Below are positions 1-12,863 of a stretch of 64,000 nt of DNA, piece after piece (the first letter of the stretch is position 1; each line of letters begins with the position of its first letter). The stretch lies in contig MNCI01027262.1 of assembly GCA_015680685.1 (NCBI GenBank), positions 1,823,397 to 1,887,396 on the forward strand. Direction: 5' to 3'. Origin of the DNA: Gnetum montanum (Eukaryota > Streptophyta > Gnetopsida > Gnetales > Gnetaceae). The position numbers were made by a program, and so were the translations under genes. Under the pieces are notes generated by a model. It worked only from the letters and a program-made list of their open reading frames with translations. It did not search any database and had not been told where the DNA came from.

Positions 1-1250
1 CTAGGCAGTTGAACAAAATAGGAAATTTTCAACAACTCACAGTACTTGGCAAAGTTGGCTGAATCTCTTTAAAGTAAGTCATTTGTAGTTCACACACAAC
101 GCAATTGTTACATTTTACACAACCACACACCGCAACAGCACACACACATATTCACATTAACTACTGAGTTTATTTGGAGGTATTTGGGCCTTGGTGTTGC
201 TAGAGACCAGCAGACACCTAAATCCCATTCGAGGACACTCGTTAGTGGTCGCGTCCCAAACGGTCGCCAACAATAATACATTGGTTGGAATTTTTGTTGG
301 TAGTTACCTTGAGAATGGGTGATTTGGAAGATGGTAAAGAGCAATATTTATTCAAAGAAAGTTTGCAACAATGTAAGAGTTTAGAAAGAAAATTTGTAAC
401 AAAGTTTAAATTCAGAATGAAGTGCTAGTTTAATGGTAAAACTCTAGATTTGGTAACTTTAATTTATGAATTTAATTCTAATAAGTAAAACTGAGTTAAA
501 AAATATTTAAGGTTCTAAACCCCATGACTCATCTACTAACCCACAAATGATACAATTTTTTTGCTGTAACATTGTAACTGTCTGAATAGGTTATCATAGG
601 AAATAAACACATGCAAGTCATTTTCAACAGGTTTTAACCTACATAATTGGCAAGCGTGATTTTCCCAACAAACAGCACCATGTACAAACGCCTCATCACC
701 CTATCCTCCACTTTTAATTTTAAAATAAACTGTTAGAATCCAAGAATTTGCACGCTGATGCTTCAATTATACCTGCTCTCCGGCATTTTAAAATCAATGA
801 AGTGGCTGGTGGAACTTTTACCTTCCCTTTTCTGATAAGGTGTGGGATAGTGGGGACAGGAAGATTCGGAGGCAAAATTCAAATGCTACAACATATCGTG
901 AAACATACCTTACCTTTGCTTTTCCAAGCGGGGTGTGGGACTTCGATGTGAAATTACTACAGAAACGAAAAGCTCTAACGTATCTCTGAAACGTAAATAA
1001 CTTGCTAACATATCCTTGAAACGTAAATAAATCATCCAAACAACGAATTTTCTGTGCATAAATGACCGGCAAACAGCGGCCACCAACCCGTCGATTCACC
1101 TGAAATGGAGAGGCAGTGCCCTTCAGACATTTCTATGCCAACCGCGTACCCAAAAAGCCGAACAAGCACCATCGATGACTTTGTAAAAAAATATTAATAC
1201 TATATTGTATTTCACAATTCAACATATTATTCACTGCATCGCCTTCTGTG
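1..1250. other. Upstream flank, no gene recognised
   Basis: I see no coding similarity, RNA gene or recognisable repeat on either strand. The short open frames are interrupted and have no family motif I know. The last few hundred bases are probably the 5' flank of the dirigent pseudogene. A long T/A-rich stretch occupies roughly 350-560. Confidence 0.5.
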
Positions 1251-1252
1251 AA

Positions 1253-1260
1253 TATATAAA
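1253..1260 (+). promoter_or_regulatory. TATA-box candidate of the dirigent pseudogene
   Basis: The octamer tatataaa lies about 170 bases before the dirigent ATG at 1433, a reasonable distance for a plant promoter with a 5' leader of about 140 nt. No other upstream element was recognised. Position and sequence are seen directly; promoter function is inferred. Confidence 0.4.
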
Positions 1261-1432
1261 CTGTTATTGATGCAGAGAATAGTGACATCATTTCCTGCTT
1301 TTAACCAGACTTAACCATGGTTCATAATCCGGTATTCTTTCCTTCATTTTGTTAACTGTAATTCTGTAAATGATCAGTCAAAACCCAGGCCCAGGAGACC
1401 CAGGAGACGACCAAGCTTGCAGAAAAGCAAAA

Positions 1433-1972
1433 ATGGTTGGCAATGCCAAGATCCCATTTCTTGTGCTGCTGCTTTGATGTTCTTTTGCGTGGCCTCTGTG
1501 GCAGCTAAGGCCAAAACGAGGAAGGAGAAAGTGAGCCGCCTAAGATTCTATTTCCAGGACACTGTTATGGGAAAAAACAGGTCGGGCGGTTACAGCCGCG
1601 GCTCCGGCAAAGGGCTTTCCGAAGAGCTTCGGCTTAATCCGCGTGATCGACGATCCGCTCACGCTGAGGCCGACTATGGATTCTCTGCAGGTGAGAAGCG
1701 CCCAGGGAATTTACTCTTCTACTTCTTCCACTGTTCAGGGTGGCTTAAGGCTGCTCATGGCCATAAATTTGGTGTTCAACAGTGGCAAATATAATGGCAG
1801 CACTCTGGCTCTGGTCGGCAGCAACGTTGTTTTGAGTGAGGTGAGGGACATGCCCATTGTTGGCGGAACTGGGCCTTTTAGCTTTGCTCAAAGATATGCT
1901 CAGGCTTGAACGCGTGTCTTCAAGGCCGGCTATGCTGTTGTCCGCTATGATGTCACTGTAATGCATTTGTAG
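1433..1972 (+). pseudogene. Dirigent-family protein, pseudogene (two frameshifts and an internal stop)
   Basis: Dirigent proteins are small secreted beta-barrel proteins that steer phenoxy-radical coupling in lignan and lignin-like synthesis. The family is usually intronless at about 180-190 codons, matching this 540-base span. A hydrophobic signal-peptide-like start (ATG 1433) shifts frame near 1475. The barrel begins with LRFYFQDTV in the second frame (about 1540-1570). Near 1585 the frame shifts back and runs through IDDPLT, AQGIYSS, YNGSTLALVG and VVLSEVRDMPIVGGTGPF. A TGA at 1907-1909 falls where the family continues; reading through it gives the expected last strand (YDVTVMH) to TAG at 1970-1972. 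Three lesions make a pseudogene likely. Base-call errors could explain the shifts but less easily the stop. Family assignment is firm; the subclass is not assigned. Confidence 0.85.
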
Positions 1973-3039
1973 AGCCGCTTTTTTCTGGGGGTTATTTGGA
2001 ACAGAAATGCTTGCTGACTCTTAATTGTTAGATGCCGATTTTAAAAAGTTATATGTGATGGGGTTTTTAATCTGATAGATGTCAGTGTAAGTAAGTAAAA
2101 TGTCCATCTCAGTTTGCATTGTTGATGAAATATGCTCATGTTGCGCTAAGGCTCACACCATTGAGCAAATCTTAGAGATTATGTAAGTTTGAGAAGCTTT
2201 AGAGTAATGTAACTGTTTTCTTCGGTATTCCCTGCACTGAAAGTTTTGTTCAGTTTCAGCGATTTTTCTGAAATCTTTGGGTATTTGGCTGTAACTTAGT
2301 ATTTTCTTACCCATCGGTATCATGTCCTATGCACATGGCAGTGGAGTGGGTTGCGATGCGATGCGATGCTAATCTAAAGTATTTATTTTAGCATAACACT
2401 GAGCATAGCGCACATGGGAAGAAAGGCTGTGCGTTTTTCGTTAAAGTGTGAACTTAAAAAAAGAATAAAAAGAGCAGCCAAGCAGCATGGGTTAATTTTT
2501 AATACAAATTGAAGTCATTTACCATTAGCAGCCATTTATCTTTGACCTTGAGGTCTCCAACTGGAAATCCAGTTTTCAATGGTTTTTCATTAACAGTGCG
2601 TTGAGATAAACAAGAGGTAAACGTAAAATATAAAATATCTGGGAAGTAGCGTGAAATAGCAATATCAATAAAAGCTCGACAAATTAATGATAATTTTTTC
2701 ATTCCATTTCATTTTTACCTTAATTTCCGTAACTCTTGAACACATGGTACACATAACGCATAGTTTTGCTACTACACCTTTTGAAATGCTACTACACCTT
2801 TTGAAATTTTTGGTATGTCATATTAAAATTGCACAAAACCGCACATAATTCCTATGAGTTTGAATACCCTAAGTCTTATGTCTAACAATCCACTATGGTA
2901 TGTAAAGAGTTATTAATAATATAATTCATAGATTAGTACTAATTATATACTATTATAAATAGAGTACAACTAGTACTAGTTTTATCTCTCTTTCATCTTT
3001 GTAATTGTTTTATTATTGTATTTGGGTTTATTGTAGTCT
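1973..3039. other. Dirigent 3' flank, no gene recognised
   Basis: This is the 3' flank of the dirigent pseudogene and presumably held its 3' UTR. A tandem gcgatgcgatgcgatgc run sits at about 2350-2370. A short exact duplication (tgctactacaccttttgaaat) sits near 2765-2810. I see no other gene. Confidence 0.5.
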
Positions 3040-3300
3040 AGGAATGGCATCTTAGATGGTTTGGCATGTGAAAAGAAGATTAGATCATGAGCACATAAAA
3101 AAAAGGCTACTACATCACTGTTTCAAGAAAGCTATTGAAAGGAAGATCTAGAAAGATGTGGGAAAAAACAATTGAACATGATTTGAGGAAATTGCAAATA
3201 AACAAAGATCTAGCTCTTCATAGAGCTAAATGGAAAAAAAAGGGACTCATATAACCAACCTCATTTTATTGGAACAAGGCTAAGATGATAATTATGACGA
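3040..3300 (+). mobile_element. LINE 3'-end fragment (C-terminus of ORF2)
   Basis: Translated with one or two frame changes, this resembles the C-terminal tail of plant non-LTR retrotransposon ORF2. It has a W-F-G-x-V-K-R-R-like start at about 3055, then GRSRKMWEKTIEHDLRK and LALHRAKW at about 3140-3235. The family tail reads G-R-x-x-K-x-W-x-E-x-I-x-x-D-L followed by A-x-D-R-A-x-W. Only the last ~80 codons survive, as is usual for 5'-truncated LINEs, but no poly-A tail or target duplication is clear. The clade is not resolvable by eye. Confidence 0.65.
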
Positions 3301-5951
3301 CTTTTTATAATTCCAAGTTATGTTCATGGGCTCTTCTCATCTTTTGGTGGTGTGCTTCTTCGTCTCATAATGGTAAAATAGTTGCATTGTCCTAGGATCT
3401 CTCCTCATCATGGGTTCTCTAACACATTTACAATGTTGTTGAAAATTTTCTTTTACTTAGTCATTGATGTGGTAGGCCATGTTAAGCTCCTTAAGCAATC
3501 TACAACTAGGCTATGATAGCTATTTTCAATTGTCATCTTCTTATGTACTTAGTTGTTTGAATTCTTTGTCTTTGCCTTTTGATGTATGGACTCACTATGC
3601 TTACTTTTCTTCAATCTTCAGTCGTTGATGCTTCAATCTTCTTTTTGGAAGTTGGGCATAGCTAGGACTTACAATTCTAAGATAGTTTAATCAAGATTAT
3701 GTTATGAAGGTCTTCGTTTTATTAATCCTTATGAACTAGGACTAATAGTTTTTTCTTAAGTATCATTTGGAAAGGTTAGGATTTTTCTTTATAAGCTTTT
3801 CTTATGACTATCGTTTCTTCTTCTTCTTCTTTTCATATTTACGACTTAGTACTATAGACCTTATTTTGTCTTAGGAACTATCTTCTCCTCATCTTATTGA
3901 CGTACAATCACCTCTCTTGTTATTCCATTATACTGTATGATTTTTATGATGATGATCTTACCTAGCATGTTCATGGCTTGTAAGTAGTTGTGTGCTTTCA
4001 TGAATCATTGTAACATTTATAAACTCCTTTTATGTATATTAAAAAAAAATGATTGTACCTTAATTAATAAGTATATTTTAATACTGTTCAATGTTACCAA
4101 TAGTGATAAATTGTATAATATAAATATTATTGGAATTCTTGAACTAATTTTAATTGTAGATAAGTTATAAGAATGATGTCTCAAATGATTTGGTTATACT
4201 CAGAGAAGATTATACTATAAATAACTTTAAAAGGATTTCCACATAACCATTTTAAAAATCAACTGAAAGGTATCCTAAGAAAGACATTAAAGTCCATGAT
4301 TAACAATACTATGATAAAATTACATCTAGATAAAGATTAAGCTCTTTTTTTTAAGAGAAATGTTAGGTTGATTATGTTAATAGATGGGAAGAAAAATCAT
4401 GACAAATAAAGATTAAAAAAGGATTAGACAAAAAGAATGGGATAATCAAGCATGTTAAATAAAAGTTCTTGGATAGGGTAAACATAAATCTATTACATGA
4501 ATAATAATAATAATAATAAAATGCTTAGGACATACTAGAAAACATAAACCAAATGGTATCATGACAAAGGCATAAAAAACTTCTAACAAAGATGGTAAAG
4601 ATTAAGCTCTTAATAGAGATGGAATAAGGCTACGATGAAATTGAATAATTAATGAAAAATTAACATTTAACTCTAAGAATTGGGAGTGTGATAAAAATCT
4701 ATTGAACACAAATACAAAACTAAATAAGAATTGAAAAAAAAGGCAAGAAGAATGAGACAATCTAGCATTTTTACCATTTTATTATTGAAATAAAAATAAG
4801 AAAAATACTCTTAATAATTTTTAGCTTTTAATTTTAAAATGTTAAGTGTAATGGCATTGCCATGATGAGTATCACATGACATCACTCAAGTACAAAAAAA
4901 CATGTCAAACAAGGGTTCAAGAATGGACTACACCTTAACAACCATACTAATTTACAAACACATCAAAGGTCATGTTAGAAAAAACTAGTTAAAATGTTAT
5001 AGTGTAATAATCATGCTAAGAATAATCATAAAAGGGATTATTCTACAATACCAACCCAAAAAAAATATTGCAAAAAACTTAAACATACATCAAGATAAAT
5101 TCATAATCAAGCTTATTAGGATGCATCCCTGAAACTATACATATTAGCCCTAACCCTCATCTTTGAACAATGTGAGAGGTGTTCATATTAGAAACCTTAG
5201 CTCTAGTTACCTACATACCCTTACAATTATAAGAGTGTAATGATTACTTTATCATAAAACCATGATAGATATGTATGCTTCATTTGACTAGCAATTCTAA
5301 ATGGGTGTAACTTTTAGACTACTAGCAAAGCATGCTCTTCTCTACTCTTCCTTGTCTAGAAGAAGTGAAGTCCTTGAAGCTTTATGTCATCATTTATATA
5401 AATATATTTGTGAATCTTATAGTCATTATTATTTCAAACTTTCCAAAAATGAAGAAGGGAACAAAAACTAAGGGTATTGAATAATTCAAAGTCCATTTGA
5501 ATGACTTTAGCAAAGAAGATCTAATGGCTAAGGTTATCAACTATAAATCACTAAAGTTGAACTTAACTTAGCATTATTTGAGATTTATAGAATTTCACAC
5601 ATCCTAAGTTAAGGAAGATTCGATGCTTGTCCATATAAGTGGAACTGAAAACCTTTTCCTCTAACCCCACAACGATAAGAAGGTGTAAAGTTAATCCTTT
5701 GTGTCCAAGGAAAGAATAATAACATACTCTAGGGAGTCTTTTCAATGCCTAGTGGTAGTCTAGCACTAAGATGAGTAGGAATCTAGGATTTTTTCTTGAC
5801 AACATAATCTTACAAAGGTTAAACATTTTTAATATTCTTTCAAAATCTAGGACTCTTTTCCATCTCTAAAGTGGTCCATCCTTTCAGATAATTATTCTTC
5901 ATCATTAATCACCCTACCTTTTTCTTCCTTTCCTTTTAAGACATCATCCTA
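3301..5951. other. AT-rich spacer, no gene recognised
   Basis: Both strands are dense in stop codons and no retroelement or host protein motif was recognised. There is an (aat)n microsatellite at about 4501-4519. The phrase 'aaagattaagctctt' recurs near 4335 and 4600. This is probably decayed repeat DNA too old to classify by eye. Confidence 0.45.
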
Positions 5952-6847
5952 TGATGAGTAGTGAAGTAATCCAACACCCAACCATACATGATATAAGTGT
6001 TCATGCGTAGCCTAGTCAAATTCCATAGACAAGGCAATGTGATTATGCTTAGTAATTGGTTTAAGTTAACAATTGTTGTCTTCCCACGTGAGCTAGTAAA
6101 ATCTATGTGTATGGTTTAACTCACAGTGAGGTGTATGATAATTGATGTTGTATTGGCGATATTATGCCTAGTAAGCATAAAGAATGGTAATGATTTTTAA
6201 CTCTAAGTAAACAATAAACAACTCTAGTCTAGGCTAGTTGAGCGACATCTATTCTTGATTCTTCACACATGTCTTAGACTTATGCAATTTTTACTGGGAT
6301 TACCAAGTATTCGGCTATTGGGTGAACTAGATGATAATACTACTAGGTTACTACATAATCATACTTAACACTCAAAATCAATCATATCCATTCCACTTAA
6401 TAACAACAAAAGTAAAGTTCATGGAAAAGTAAATAGTAATTAGTAAGCTAAGTGAAAATAGTAAACATTATTTTAAGTAAATAGTAAGAAACCTAAGTGA
6501 TGTTGCAATGATATAAAGTAATCTCAATCTTTATTTTTGGTCATGAAATGTGTTCAAGTACATTCCACTAGAATAAAGGCTCTGTTCAATCACTAACATC
6601 ACACTACGGGCATACACTGCTAAGTGCTAAGTACTAAAATCAAGAAAAAAAAATTAATAGAATTTCACTAAGATAGAATGAAAACTTATTTATGGACTGT
6701 GTGCCCAACTGTCATATTTATAAGCTTGCACACATCTGTAATATTGAATATTCAATATCATAGCTTGTGCCCCAATATCGGAGATCCAATATTGCGGCTT
6801 CGATATTGAATGTCCAATATCATTGCTAGTAAAAAATCAATTTATCA
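5952..6847 (-). repeat. Athila-like LTR, probable 3' LTR
   Basis: Read on the minus strand it starts TGATAAATTG and ends CTCATCA, the same TGAT...ATCA ends as the LTRs at 42680, 59092 and 22318. Its 3' part aligns with them (cccaaccatac, cctagtcaaattc, atggtttaa). Just before its 5' end, on the minus strand, lies a short purine run (ATGGGGG), a candidate polypurine tract. No primer-binding site follows its 3' end, so it is read as a 3' LTR. A TATA box lies at 6716-6722. The U3 carries repeated CAATATC-type motifs (6738-6832) not found in the related LTRs. Confidence 0.7.
6738..6832. repeat. CAATATC/GATATTG motif cluster in the LTR U3
   Basis: Within about 95 bases the words aatattg, aatattcaatatc, caatatc, ccaatattg, gatattg and ccaatatc occur, many in inverted relation. 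The cluster lies immediately upstream, in LTR sense, of the TATA box at 6716-6722. Its position matches the different motif clusters found before the TATA of the other LTRs here, so an enhancer-like role is inferred. Confidence 0.6.
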
Positions 6848-7029
6848 TACCCCCATGATTGACTAAAAACTCATCCTTGAGTTAAAAAAATGAGGATAGA
6901 GTTCCTTAAAAATTGGAAGGTAGATTTACATGACACTGACTACTATACACATGACTCTTAAATGCTACAGTGATGTTTAGAAAAATGACACATGACATGA
7001 CAACTTTAACAAAAAATAAAATCTGGTGA

Positions 7030-9540
7030 AGCTTGATGTAGTTTAGGTAGTTCCTAATGGTGGTGGCTCTTTCATCGATTGCTTCCCCTTGTCATCAAGG
7101 TTTTGAAATCTATATCAGTTCAAGAGCACTTGATGTTTTCTCTCTTCCATGTGTGTGTCACGTACCGTCCATGCTTGTTGTGCAATGTGTGATGGAGTGG
7201 GTACATTCCATGGACACAACAGTTGTAAAAATATCTAATTTGCCTTAACATACTAGGCTACAAACTTCCTCCTATCCTCTTTAAATGCTTTACTCTTTTC
7301 ATGGAGTTCATGATAATTAGTCAATCTTCTGGCCAGGTTTGCTACTACAACTTTCTACCCTTGGTAACCAGCCTTCATTACTTCCAATTCAAAGTTTGCC
7401 ACTTTAAGTTTCTGTAAACCATCTTTAGAATCTGCAAACTCCTTTTCATACAAAGCATATGTGGCTGCTACTTGATGTTCTAGCTCATTTCTAGGCCTAC
7501 TTGTTGTTTACATGGCCAAGTTAGCATAACAAAGATTAGCTAACCCCATGTACTCTTTTAGATCCTCAATCTATAGGTCTTTATTTTTCACTTTTGCTTG
7601 GTGCACCATGGAATAATTGTTGAAAATGGACTTGTAGTCAGGATTATATGCTGAAATAGTGCTAATTCTAACTTTTATCATTTGGATCTCTTTTTTGTTG
7701 ATCTACTTGTACATGCCAACCTAATCACCGAAGTGTTCCTTTAGCCTTTCATCTTTCTTTGCCTCATTTTACCATGCACTTATTTCAATAGCTGATTTTT
7801 TATGGATGGCACATACCACCTCCATAGAGAAGGTTCTATTTTCTCTTACAAGGCTACTCATGTCTTGGTTGACCCTCACCAGTTCTTCTGTTAACTAGTG
7901 GATGCTCTCCTCTAAAATGTTTTTTTGCTTTCTATAGTGCTCAACCTCATGTTATTAACAACAATTTATTTATTTTCTTCCTGTACTATAGGAAGTGCCT
8001 TAACATGTGCATACGTTTGTGCTTCAACTACTGAGGCATTTCATACTGCTTTCTCCTTCTTAGTTGCCAACTATTAATTTTGCTCGATTAGGTGATTTAT
8101 ATACTCTATTCTAAACTATTCTATCTGGTTTGATATAATGAATTAAGGTGGATCCCTTTGTTCAGCTATCAAGGTTGTGAGCTCTTCTTGTAATCTTAGA
8201 ATTTCATTTTCTGCATGCTTTACCCTTGTTTCTACCATGACTAGTTTTCCTTTGGTAGTGATGAGCTCAAACTGTACTATAGTGACATCACTGGGGATGT
8301 TGAAAAGTGTTTTCATGAGTTACCTAGTCTACAATAGTTTATCGAGCACATCCTCATGATCAGCAAGGGTGATTGAGATTCCAACTAATAATTGAACATC
8401 TCTAGCTCTAGTTAGATCAGTCGATGGTATAATACGTATATTGAAATACTCTTTAATGTGATCGAAGATCACCTCTATTGCTCCCACTACATCTTGGTGC
8501 TACATTACCACTACTATGCCTCCCTCTCCAATCTCTAGCACCACTTGGAATGATGCAGCATTCTCATAGATCTGTTGTGACCATTGTGCCTTTCCTCTTG
8601 ATTGTAATGAGATTTTTCCACTTGTTAAATCTACTAAAACTATGGATCAGAAAATACTATCGATAAATATATAAATATTGGCTTCCTCCCTTGTTCCTCA
8701 ACTAATTGTTTCTATAATTTGTTATAGGTGACTCATCAATAGTTTATAATCTTGTGATGACGATGGTGGAACTTGATTTTATTGTTGTTCTTGTTATGTC
8801 TGCTATTGCTCTTACTGTTGGCTGCTAGGCCCTACTTTCTATTCTTTTTGCTACTATTGTTTTTTCTCCTTTTCTTGTTCTTGTTCCTGCTCCTCACTAT
8901 GGTCTTTGCTTAGTGGTGCTGATTTGAGCAACTTAGCATATGAAGCATTTTGTGCCCTCCTAGGAACATCATTAGTGTATCCTAGGATTTTGGCTCACTT
9001 GCATAGCTTCTTGATAAGGTAAGGAAATGGAAGTGTTGGTTTCCCTAACTTCCTCTCTTCAAACCACCTTTGGATTTCCATAAAATAAAGTTGTGCGAGG
9101 TTGGTGTTGTTGCTGCCTATCAAGATCGCACTTCCTCTAGCCACATAAGTGGATAATCAATTGAGTCCTTTTTTCAGGAACAAGTGATTAGTGCCAATTT
9201 TGAAGTATATTCTTTCTTCCAAAGTTAGTTCATTATAGCCCTTATCTTCTTTTCCATAACCCCATTTTAGCCATAGTTTTATAGTTTTAGGATCAGATAA
9301 AGTGGATAGATGTGCTACCCTTGCCCCTTTATTGGGTATATTTAGAGCTTCTGTAATTACCTTGAAACTGAGATTCCTCCAATGTTAACTATAGTTCTCT
9401 CTCCTTGTTGTGCCAAAACTAATAAGTTTCCCCAAGGTACCATTTGCCATTCTATGAAATTATTGGCCATAGTAGTGAGACTTGCAGTTGGGCCCTTACC
9501 ACTTCAGGAAAAAATCAAAAATGGCTGATAATCATGCACA
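7030..9540 (-). pseudogene. Extra 3' ORF of an Athila-like gypsy element (5'-truncated copy)
   Basis: Read leftward from about 9530 this aligns with the ORFs at 31592 and 61235. It has WPI...KWYLGETY (about 9400-9480), a block ending PTLPFPYLIKKLC (about 9000-9030), an E/Q/K-rich linker (about 8870-8930), then a long Lys/Glu/Leu-rich coiled-coil-like region to about 7030. The globular part resembles ORFs annotated in plants as 'putative plant transposon protein'; the name is from memory and unverified. The ORF ends about 180 bases before the LTR at 5952-6847, placing it at the 3' end of its element. About 120 N-terminal codons are missing, cut at the junction with a Tat pol fragment near 9560. 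Many stops and frame changes make it non-functional. Function unknown. Confidence 0.65.
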
Positions 9541-9584
9541 TGACCTTCACCTTGTACTTAAATGATGCCTGATATATGAGCTTA

Positions 9585-12016
9585 GGCTTAACCTTAAAAG
9601 GCATGTTTTTGGCATCAAAACTTGTAAGATGCTTGGCTTTGTAGTATCCAAAGTAGAAATACATGTTGATCCTGATAAGGTTAAGGCCATATCCAACTTA
9701 GATGCACCACCTAACCTTAAGGACTTTTGGGATTACAGGGCAGATTACAATTTATATGTAGGTTTATTTCTAGGCCTATAGACAAGTTATAAGCCATGCA
9801 ACACTTTCTTAAGAAAGGAGTTCACTATGAGTAGATTAATCAATGCTAAGGAGCCTTTGAAAATATTAAGTAGGAGTTGGCACAACTACTGATGATTTAT
9901 CCACCAAAGGAGGATAATACTTTTTACATCTACCTTGCTATCTCTGACATGTACATTCCCTTTCTACTCTATTAGAAATGAGATGATGGAGTAGAATTAC
10001 CTATGTAGTACTTAAGCCATGAATTAGTTGCCCATGAGACTCGATACACCAAAGTGGAGAACTATTGTCGAGCCCTAGTCTTCTCACTGAAGAAGTTGTG
10101 ACATTACCTCTTTAAAAGTAAAGTCAACATCATTTTTAAAGATAATGTGCTTAGAGACATTACAGCCAACATTTACAAAAGTATCCAAATAGCTCATTGG
10201 AAAGCCATAATAGCCAAATTTGACCTTTGTTACATCTCTTAACCTTAACGAAAGGCCAAGCTATAGCCATACAACTTACTACTTTATTGATAGAAGACCA
10301 TGCAACCATAGACCCTAAATTTCCTAACGAACTTGTTAACATTATTAGAAATGTACCTAAGGGATATGAAGTAGACATGCACTTTGATGGAACTTTGACA
10401 ACTCATGGTACTAATGCCCCTACCATCATAACATTCACATCTAGTGATATCCAATCCTTTGCTTATCATTTCAAATTCTCATGTACCAGTAATGTGGCAG
10501 TGTATGAGGGTTTGATCAGAGAAATGATGGTAGCCCATGACTTAGGAATCAAACACATAATTATCAAAGGTAATCCACATCTTGTGGTTAACCAAGTCAC
10601 TAGATTTTATGCATGTAAAGCCCAACATTGATAACCTTACTATGACCTAGGTATGGAGTTGATACAACAATTCACAAACATTGATATCCAACATGTACCC
10701 TAAATCAAGAACATGCTAGTCAATGCCATTACAACCTTAGCTCTTAGTGTGACACCTAATATATTTAGTAAGTTACCCATCTTAACTATAGGCTATGTTA
10801 TTCTCATGCAAATCTCAATAGGGCTTGACAACTTCTCAAAAGGACATCACATGTAAATGGTCAAAATAGTATGTAATAGTAAGCAATAACATGTTATGTC
10901 AATGGTCTTATGATGGCATATTGTTAGTGTGCTTGGTCAAGAGCAAAGCCTGCACAGTCCTTGAGCAAGTTCATAAGGGCATATCTAGAAGACATATAGG
11001 ACCAAGAGCCATGGTTGCTAAGATTAGATGGTTAGGCTATTACTACTTCCATATGAAAAACAACTACATGTAGAAGGTTAAAACCTATGACACTTGTCAA
11101 TGGCATGGTAACCTGAGCCATGTGCCACCAACTAAGTTACAGACCACTCAAATCACTTGGTCATTTCAATAGTGTGGGTTCAATATCATTGGGCCTATAA
11201 TGCCTAAGTCTTCTCTAGGGCATAGTTTCATCATCACTATAATTGAATACTTCACAAAGTGGGTTGAAGCTATTCCCCTAAGAAAGACAACATCTCAACA
11301 AGTTTGTAGCTTTATATTTGATAACATAGTAGCTCATTTTGACATGCCCATGACCATAGTTATTGCTAATGGACCATAGTTTAGTAGCCAAGAAACAAAA
11401 AACATTTTTCATAACCTAGGCATTAAGCATTTCTTTTCATCACCATACTACCCTCAAGTCAATGGACAAGCTAAAGCTAGCATCAAATCCATTGTAATCT
11501 TTCTTAAAAATATGCTAAACAATAGTAGGCATAAGTGGCATGAGCAGCTTGTCCATGCACTTTGGGCCTACCAAACAACCTATCGAACTAAAACTAGTGC
11601 AATCCCATATAGCCTGATTTATGGTTCTAAATTTGTTTAGCCTTTTGAATTGTAGGTTACATCTAGCTAGGTATCCCTATCAAACTTCATCAATGATAAA
11701 TAAAATAAGGAGCTACAGACCATGGATCTAGACTCAATAGAGAAGCAACAAGTGTGAACGCTTACTCACATTGAGTGGTACTAGAAGAAGTAGAAGCAAG
11801 AACCCCACCACAACGTAAACAAGGAAAAGATCAAGAAGAGGGACCTAGTCCTTAAGGTTGTTCATGAGCATGTGGACAAATTCTTAGTCAACAAGGAAGG
11901 ACCTTTCTTGATCACCAGGGCCTATGACAATGGAGCCTTTCGAATAGCATACATGGATGGGAATGAGTTGGCCAATCTAGTCAATCATTCCAATCTAAAG
12001 TTTTATGATATCTAAG
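9585..12016 (+). pseudogene. Tat-lineage Ty3/gypsy pol fragment (RT end, RNase H, second RNase H, integrase)
   Basis: The order is: end of reverse transcriptase (FGIKTCKMLGFVVSKVEIH, about 9605-9665); connection and RNase H (YLSHELVAHETRYTKVENYC, about 10010-10070); then an archaeal-type second RNase H at 10370-10630 starting MHFDGT. The second RNase H is the hallmark of the Tat/Ogre lineage. Integrase follows: zinc-finger remnant (CQWH, about 11095), core with IIGPIMPKSSLGHSFI and FTKWVEAIPL (about 11190-11290), ANGP...FSS (about 11370), SPYYPQVNGQAKAS (about 11440) and HALWAYQTTYRTK (about 11560). Many in-frame stops exist, and the second RNase H has Asn (KGNPH) where the family has a catalytic Asp. 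The upstream RT, protease and gag are missing. Confidence 0.8.
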
Positions 12017-12569
12017 ACATCTTCATACTAAGAATCAACATCAACATCCACAACCATAACAACCAACAATAAGCAAGCTAGTATTCTTTTCTCTATCCCT
12101 TTTTTGTATCATAATTGAATTGAAAAACTTTGTAACCTCTATATTGCAAGTTGCATATCCTTTTTGGGTGTAACTAATTGCAACCTTTGGTGATGAACTT
12201 GTAGTGGTGTTTTGTGTTCTTTGTAAATGTCTCTTAGGTTAAACCTCCAAACATCAACAAAGAGGGGCCAATGAAACATGACTTAGAAAACACATATTGT
12301 AAATTGTAACCTTCACCACTTAACTTAAGGCAAGATTTCATTGTAAATGTGAGATTAGAAGCCCATGAGCTACAAGCTTGCATCTTTTAACTTGTTGGGG
12401 TTAAAAAGATGCCTCATAAGTTACTACTTCCTCATCTTCCAAGTGGAAAAAATTATTATTATGTCTACATATGAGCTTGGGAAGGTCAAAAGTTCCTTGG
12501 GGATTGCCAAATCTAGCATTTTCATTGGTTTTTATAGAGGTATAGCCTCAACTATGGTAAAATCATCTA

Positions 12570-12863
12570 CCCCTAGTGTAGATGGTATTGGGTTTTCACT
12601 TTCCAGTAACAACACCTAGCATAGTCACCACAAAACCTAGTGTAGTTGCAAGACCAACATAGTGTTGCTAGATTTTCACTTTTCCCAGCAATAGCCAACG
12701 TAGTTATGAAAGCTCTTTAGTAGTGACACCATGGCTAGCATAGTCATGCCCAATCTTCAACAACTATAGTCTTGGACAACATAGTCACCATAATTTCAAG
12801 AAACTTCAACAACACCTAGCATAGTCTTCAAGGCCAATGTAGTCAAGGTGGAGGCTAGTATAG
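12570..12863 (+). repeat. CCTAGCATAGTC-type motif array
   Basis: At least ten variants of a 12-base word occur in about 290 bases: cctagtgtagat, cctagcatagtc (twice), cctagtgtagtt, ccaacatagtgt, ccaacgtagtta, gctagcatagtc, acaacatagtca, ccaatgtagtca and gctagtatagg. All are in the same orientation, at irregular spacing of about 18-45 bases. At least six more lie at 13880-14300. The array is seen directly; its role as U3 enhancer repeats is inferred from the TATA box that follows. Confidence 0.7.

Noticed and set aside
108..1099. Short open frames on both strands in the first kilobase.
   Set aside because: No recognisable motif, no consistent codon pattern, and no neighbouring exon with which they could be joined.
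12570..12863. Repeated short words resembling a CRISPR-like or satellite array.
   Set aside because: Spacing is irregular, the words are degenerate and there are no constant-length spacers. The context is an LTR of a plant retroelement.
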